A DNA stretch of 64,000 bases from JALORV01 sp963712485 (GTDB lineage: Bacteria > Pseudomonadota > Gammaproteobacteria > Burkholderiales > Burkholderiaceae_F). A model generated the notes under the pieces. The model saw only the letters and a list, made by a program, of their open reading frames with translations, had not been told where the DNA came from and did no database searches. The stretch covers positions 28,186-92,185 of the forward strand of contig CAVQID010000015.1 of the NCBI GenBank assembly GCA_963712485.1. Direction: 5' to 3'. Below are positions 62,753 through 64,000 of the stretch, in pieces; position 1 is the stretch's first letter, and every line of letters starts with the position of its first letter. Made by a program: the position numbers and the translations under genes.

Positions 62753-64000
62753 ATGTTCCGCAAGACTTACGCAAAGAGTGCAGTGGCCGCTGTGCTGGCA
62801 CTCGGCGCAACCGGCGCGCTTGCCCAGACTGAAGTGCAGTGGTGGCATTCGATGCCGGGGGCCCTTGGGGACTGGGTTAATGGCCTGGCGAGCGGCTTCA
62901 ATGCGGGCCAGAAGCAATGCAAGGTCACGACGACGTACAAAGGCGCCTACGACGTTTCGATGACGGCGGCGATTGCCGCATATCGCGCCGGCAATGCCCC
63001 GCACATCCTGCAAGTCTTTGAAGTCGGCACCGCGACGATGATGGGCTCCAAGGGCGCGATCGTCCCGGTAGGCGAAGTGATGAGCAAGGCCGGCTACAAG
63101 TTTGATCCGAAGGTCTACGTCCCGGCAGTGACGGGCTATTACACCGCGCCGAACGGGCAGATGATGTCCTACCCGCTGAACAGCTCGACGACGGTCTTCT
63201 ATTACAACAGGGACGCCTTCAAGAAGGCCGGACTCGATCCGAACAAGCCGCCGAAGACGTGGCCGGAAGTGGTTCTGGCTGCGGCCAAGCTCAAGGCGAG
63301 CGGGGAAAGATGCCCGTTCACGACCAGCTGGCAGAGCTGGACCCAGCTGGAAAGCTTCTCGACGTGGCACAACACCGAGTTCGCGACCAAGAACAACGGC
63401 TTCGGGGGCACATCGACGCGCCTGGCGTTCGATACGCCATTGCATGTACGGCACATCGAGAACCTTGCGAACATGGCCAAGCAGGGCCTGTTCGTCTACA
63501 AGGGACGCGGCAACGCGGGCGACGCGCCGTTCTACTCGGGCGAATGCGCAATGAGCACGGCTTCGTCGTCGGCCTACGGCAACATCAAGAAGAACGCCAA
63601 GTTTGACTTCGGCATCTCGACTCTGCCGTACTACCCGGATGTCTCTGGCGCGCCGCAAAACACCGTTATCGGCGGTGCCAGCCTCTGGGTAATGTCCGGC
63701 AAGAAGCCGAACGAATACAAATGCGTGGCCGACTTCTTCGATTACCTGTCGAAGCCGGAGATCCAGGCCAAGAGCCACCAGGAGACGGGCTACCTGCCCA
63801 TTACCATGGCCGCCTACGAGCTCACCAAGAAGTCGGGCTTCTACGACAAGAATCCGGGCACGGACGTTTCGGTGCAGCAGATGATCGTGAAGACCACCGA
63901 CAAGTCGCGCGGCATTCGCCTCGGCAACTTCGTGCAGATCCGCACGATCAATGACGAGGAAATGGAGAACATCTGGTCGGGCAAGAAGACCGTGCAGCAG
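62753..64000 (+). CDS. ugpB: sn-Glycerol-3-phosphate-type ABC transporter binding protein UgpB (partial, runs off the right edge)
   Basis: ATG 62753 follows a strong GGAGGAG site. A signal peptide ends ALA-Q near residue 25, then VQWWHSMPGALGDWVN, the UgpB entry motif, and YNRDAFKKAGLDPNKPPKTW typical of family 1 binding proteins. 416 codons are present, and only the last 20-30 residues should be missing. The ligand in relatives is glycerol-3-phosphate or glycerophosphodiesters. The permease and ATPase genes presumably follow outside the window. Confidence 0.92.
   Translation, partial: MFRKTYAKSAVAAVLALGATGALAQTEVQWWHSMPGALGDWVNGLASGFNAGQKQCKVTTTYKGAYDVSMTAAIAAYRAGNAPHILQVFEVGTATMMGSKGAIVPVGEVMSKAGYKFDPKVYVPAVTGYYTAPNGQMMSYPLNSSTTVFYYNRDAFKKAGLDPNKPPKTWPEVVLAAAKLKASGERCPFTTSWQSWTQLESFSTWHNTEFATKNNGFGGTSTRLAFDTPLHVRHIENLANMAKQGLFVYKGRGNAGDAPFYSGECAMSTASSSAYGNIKKNAKFDFGISTLPYYPDVSGAPQNTVIGGASLWVMSGKKPNEYKCVADFFDYLSKPEIQAKSHQETGYLPITMAAYELTKKSGFYDKNPGTDVSVQQMIVKTTDKSRGIRLGNFVQIRTINDEEMENIWSGKKTVQQ

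Overview
The window is high-G+C, gene-dense DNA from a Betaproteobacterium, most likely Burkholderiales. The lineage call rests on families typical of that class (DUF3460 next to scpA, DUF2782 with a type II homoserine kinase near polA, a BPSS1780-type membrane protein, the order leuS-lptE-holA-proA-hemJ) and on one PEP-CTERM surface protein. No rRNA, tRNA, insertion sequence, prophage or CRISPR array was seen.

Layout. 1-5.5 kb: a partial methyltransferase, a zinc phospholipase/P1-nuclease-like protein with a barrel-like C-terminal half, a coupled lipoprotein hydrolase, and a doubly frameshifted PEP-CTERM protein. 5.7-17.4 kb: apbC, then a complete potassium system (two tiny membrane proteins including kdpF, kdpA, kdpB, kdpC, another tiny membrane protein, kdpD, kdpE), then metG. 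17.4-25.5 kb: a cytochrome c gene divergent from an operon that starts with a ribbon-helix-helix regulator and continues into a six-subunit membrane complex related to hydrogenase-4 (hyfB, C, E, F, G, I). Its large subunit has lost all four Ni-Fe cysteine ligands. 25.5-44.9 kb: mostly housekeeping genes (bamE-like lipoprotein, DUF3460, scpA, polA, LOG protein, DUF2782, thrB, uvrD, leuS, lptE, holA, proA, hemJ, isomerase, rRNA methyltransferase-like). 45-51 kb: a peptide/nickel-type ABC transporter (dppA-B-C-D-F) with a collapsed second copy of its binding protein. 51.5-56.8 kb: a compact three-gene operon of a class III adenylate cyclase with TPRs, a vanadium haloperoxidase/PAP2-fold enzyme with an Ala-Ala-Asp repeat, and a cytoplasmic subtilase. 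56.8-64 kb: glutathione peroxidase, pilU/pilT, the YggS-proC pair, a small exported protein with ubiA, and the start of ugpB.

Most notable: (1) the Ni-Fe-less hydrogenase-4-like complex (an Ehr-type complex, function unknown) with its coupled regulator and an inverted repeat that could be the operator; (2) the cyclase-haloperoxidase-subtilase operon, which I do not recognise as a described system; (3) a roughly 118-bp imperfect inverted repeat at 34386-34762 whose arms carry hairpins kept by compensating base changes; (4) the internally deleted binding-protein copy.

A caution on quality: kdpD, hyfB, hyfC, polA, dppF and the PEP-CTERM gene each need one or two single-base corrections to read through. 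polA is rarely dispensable and corrected lengths fit family sizes, so sequencing or assembly error is the simplest explanation. I annotate these as full-length genes with a noted frameshift.
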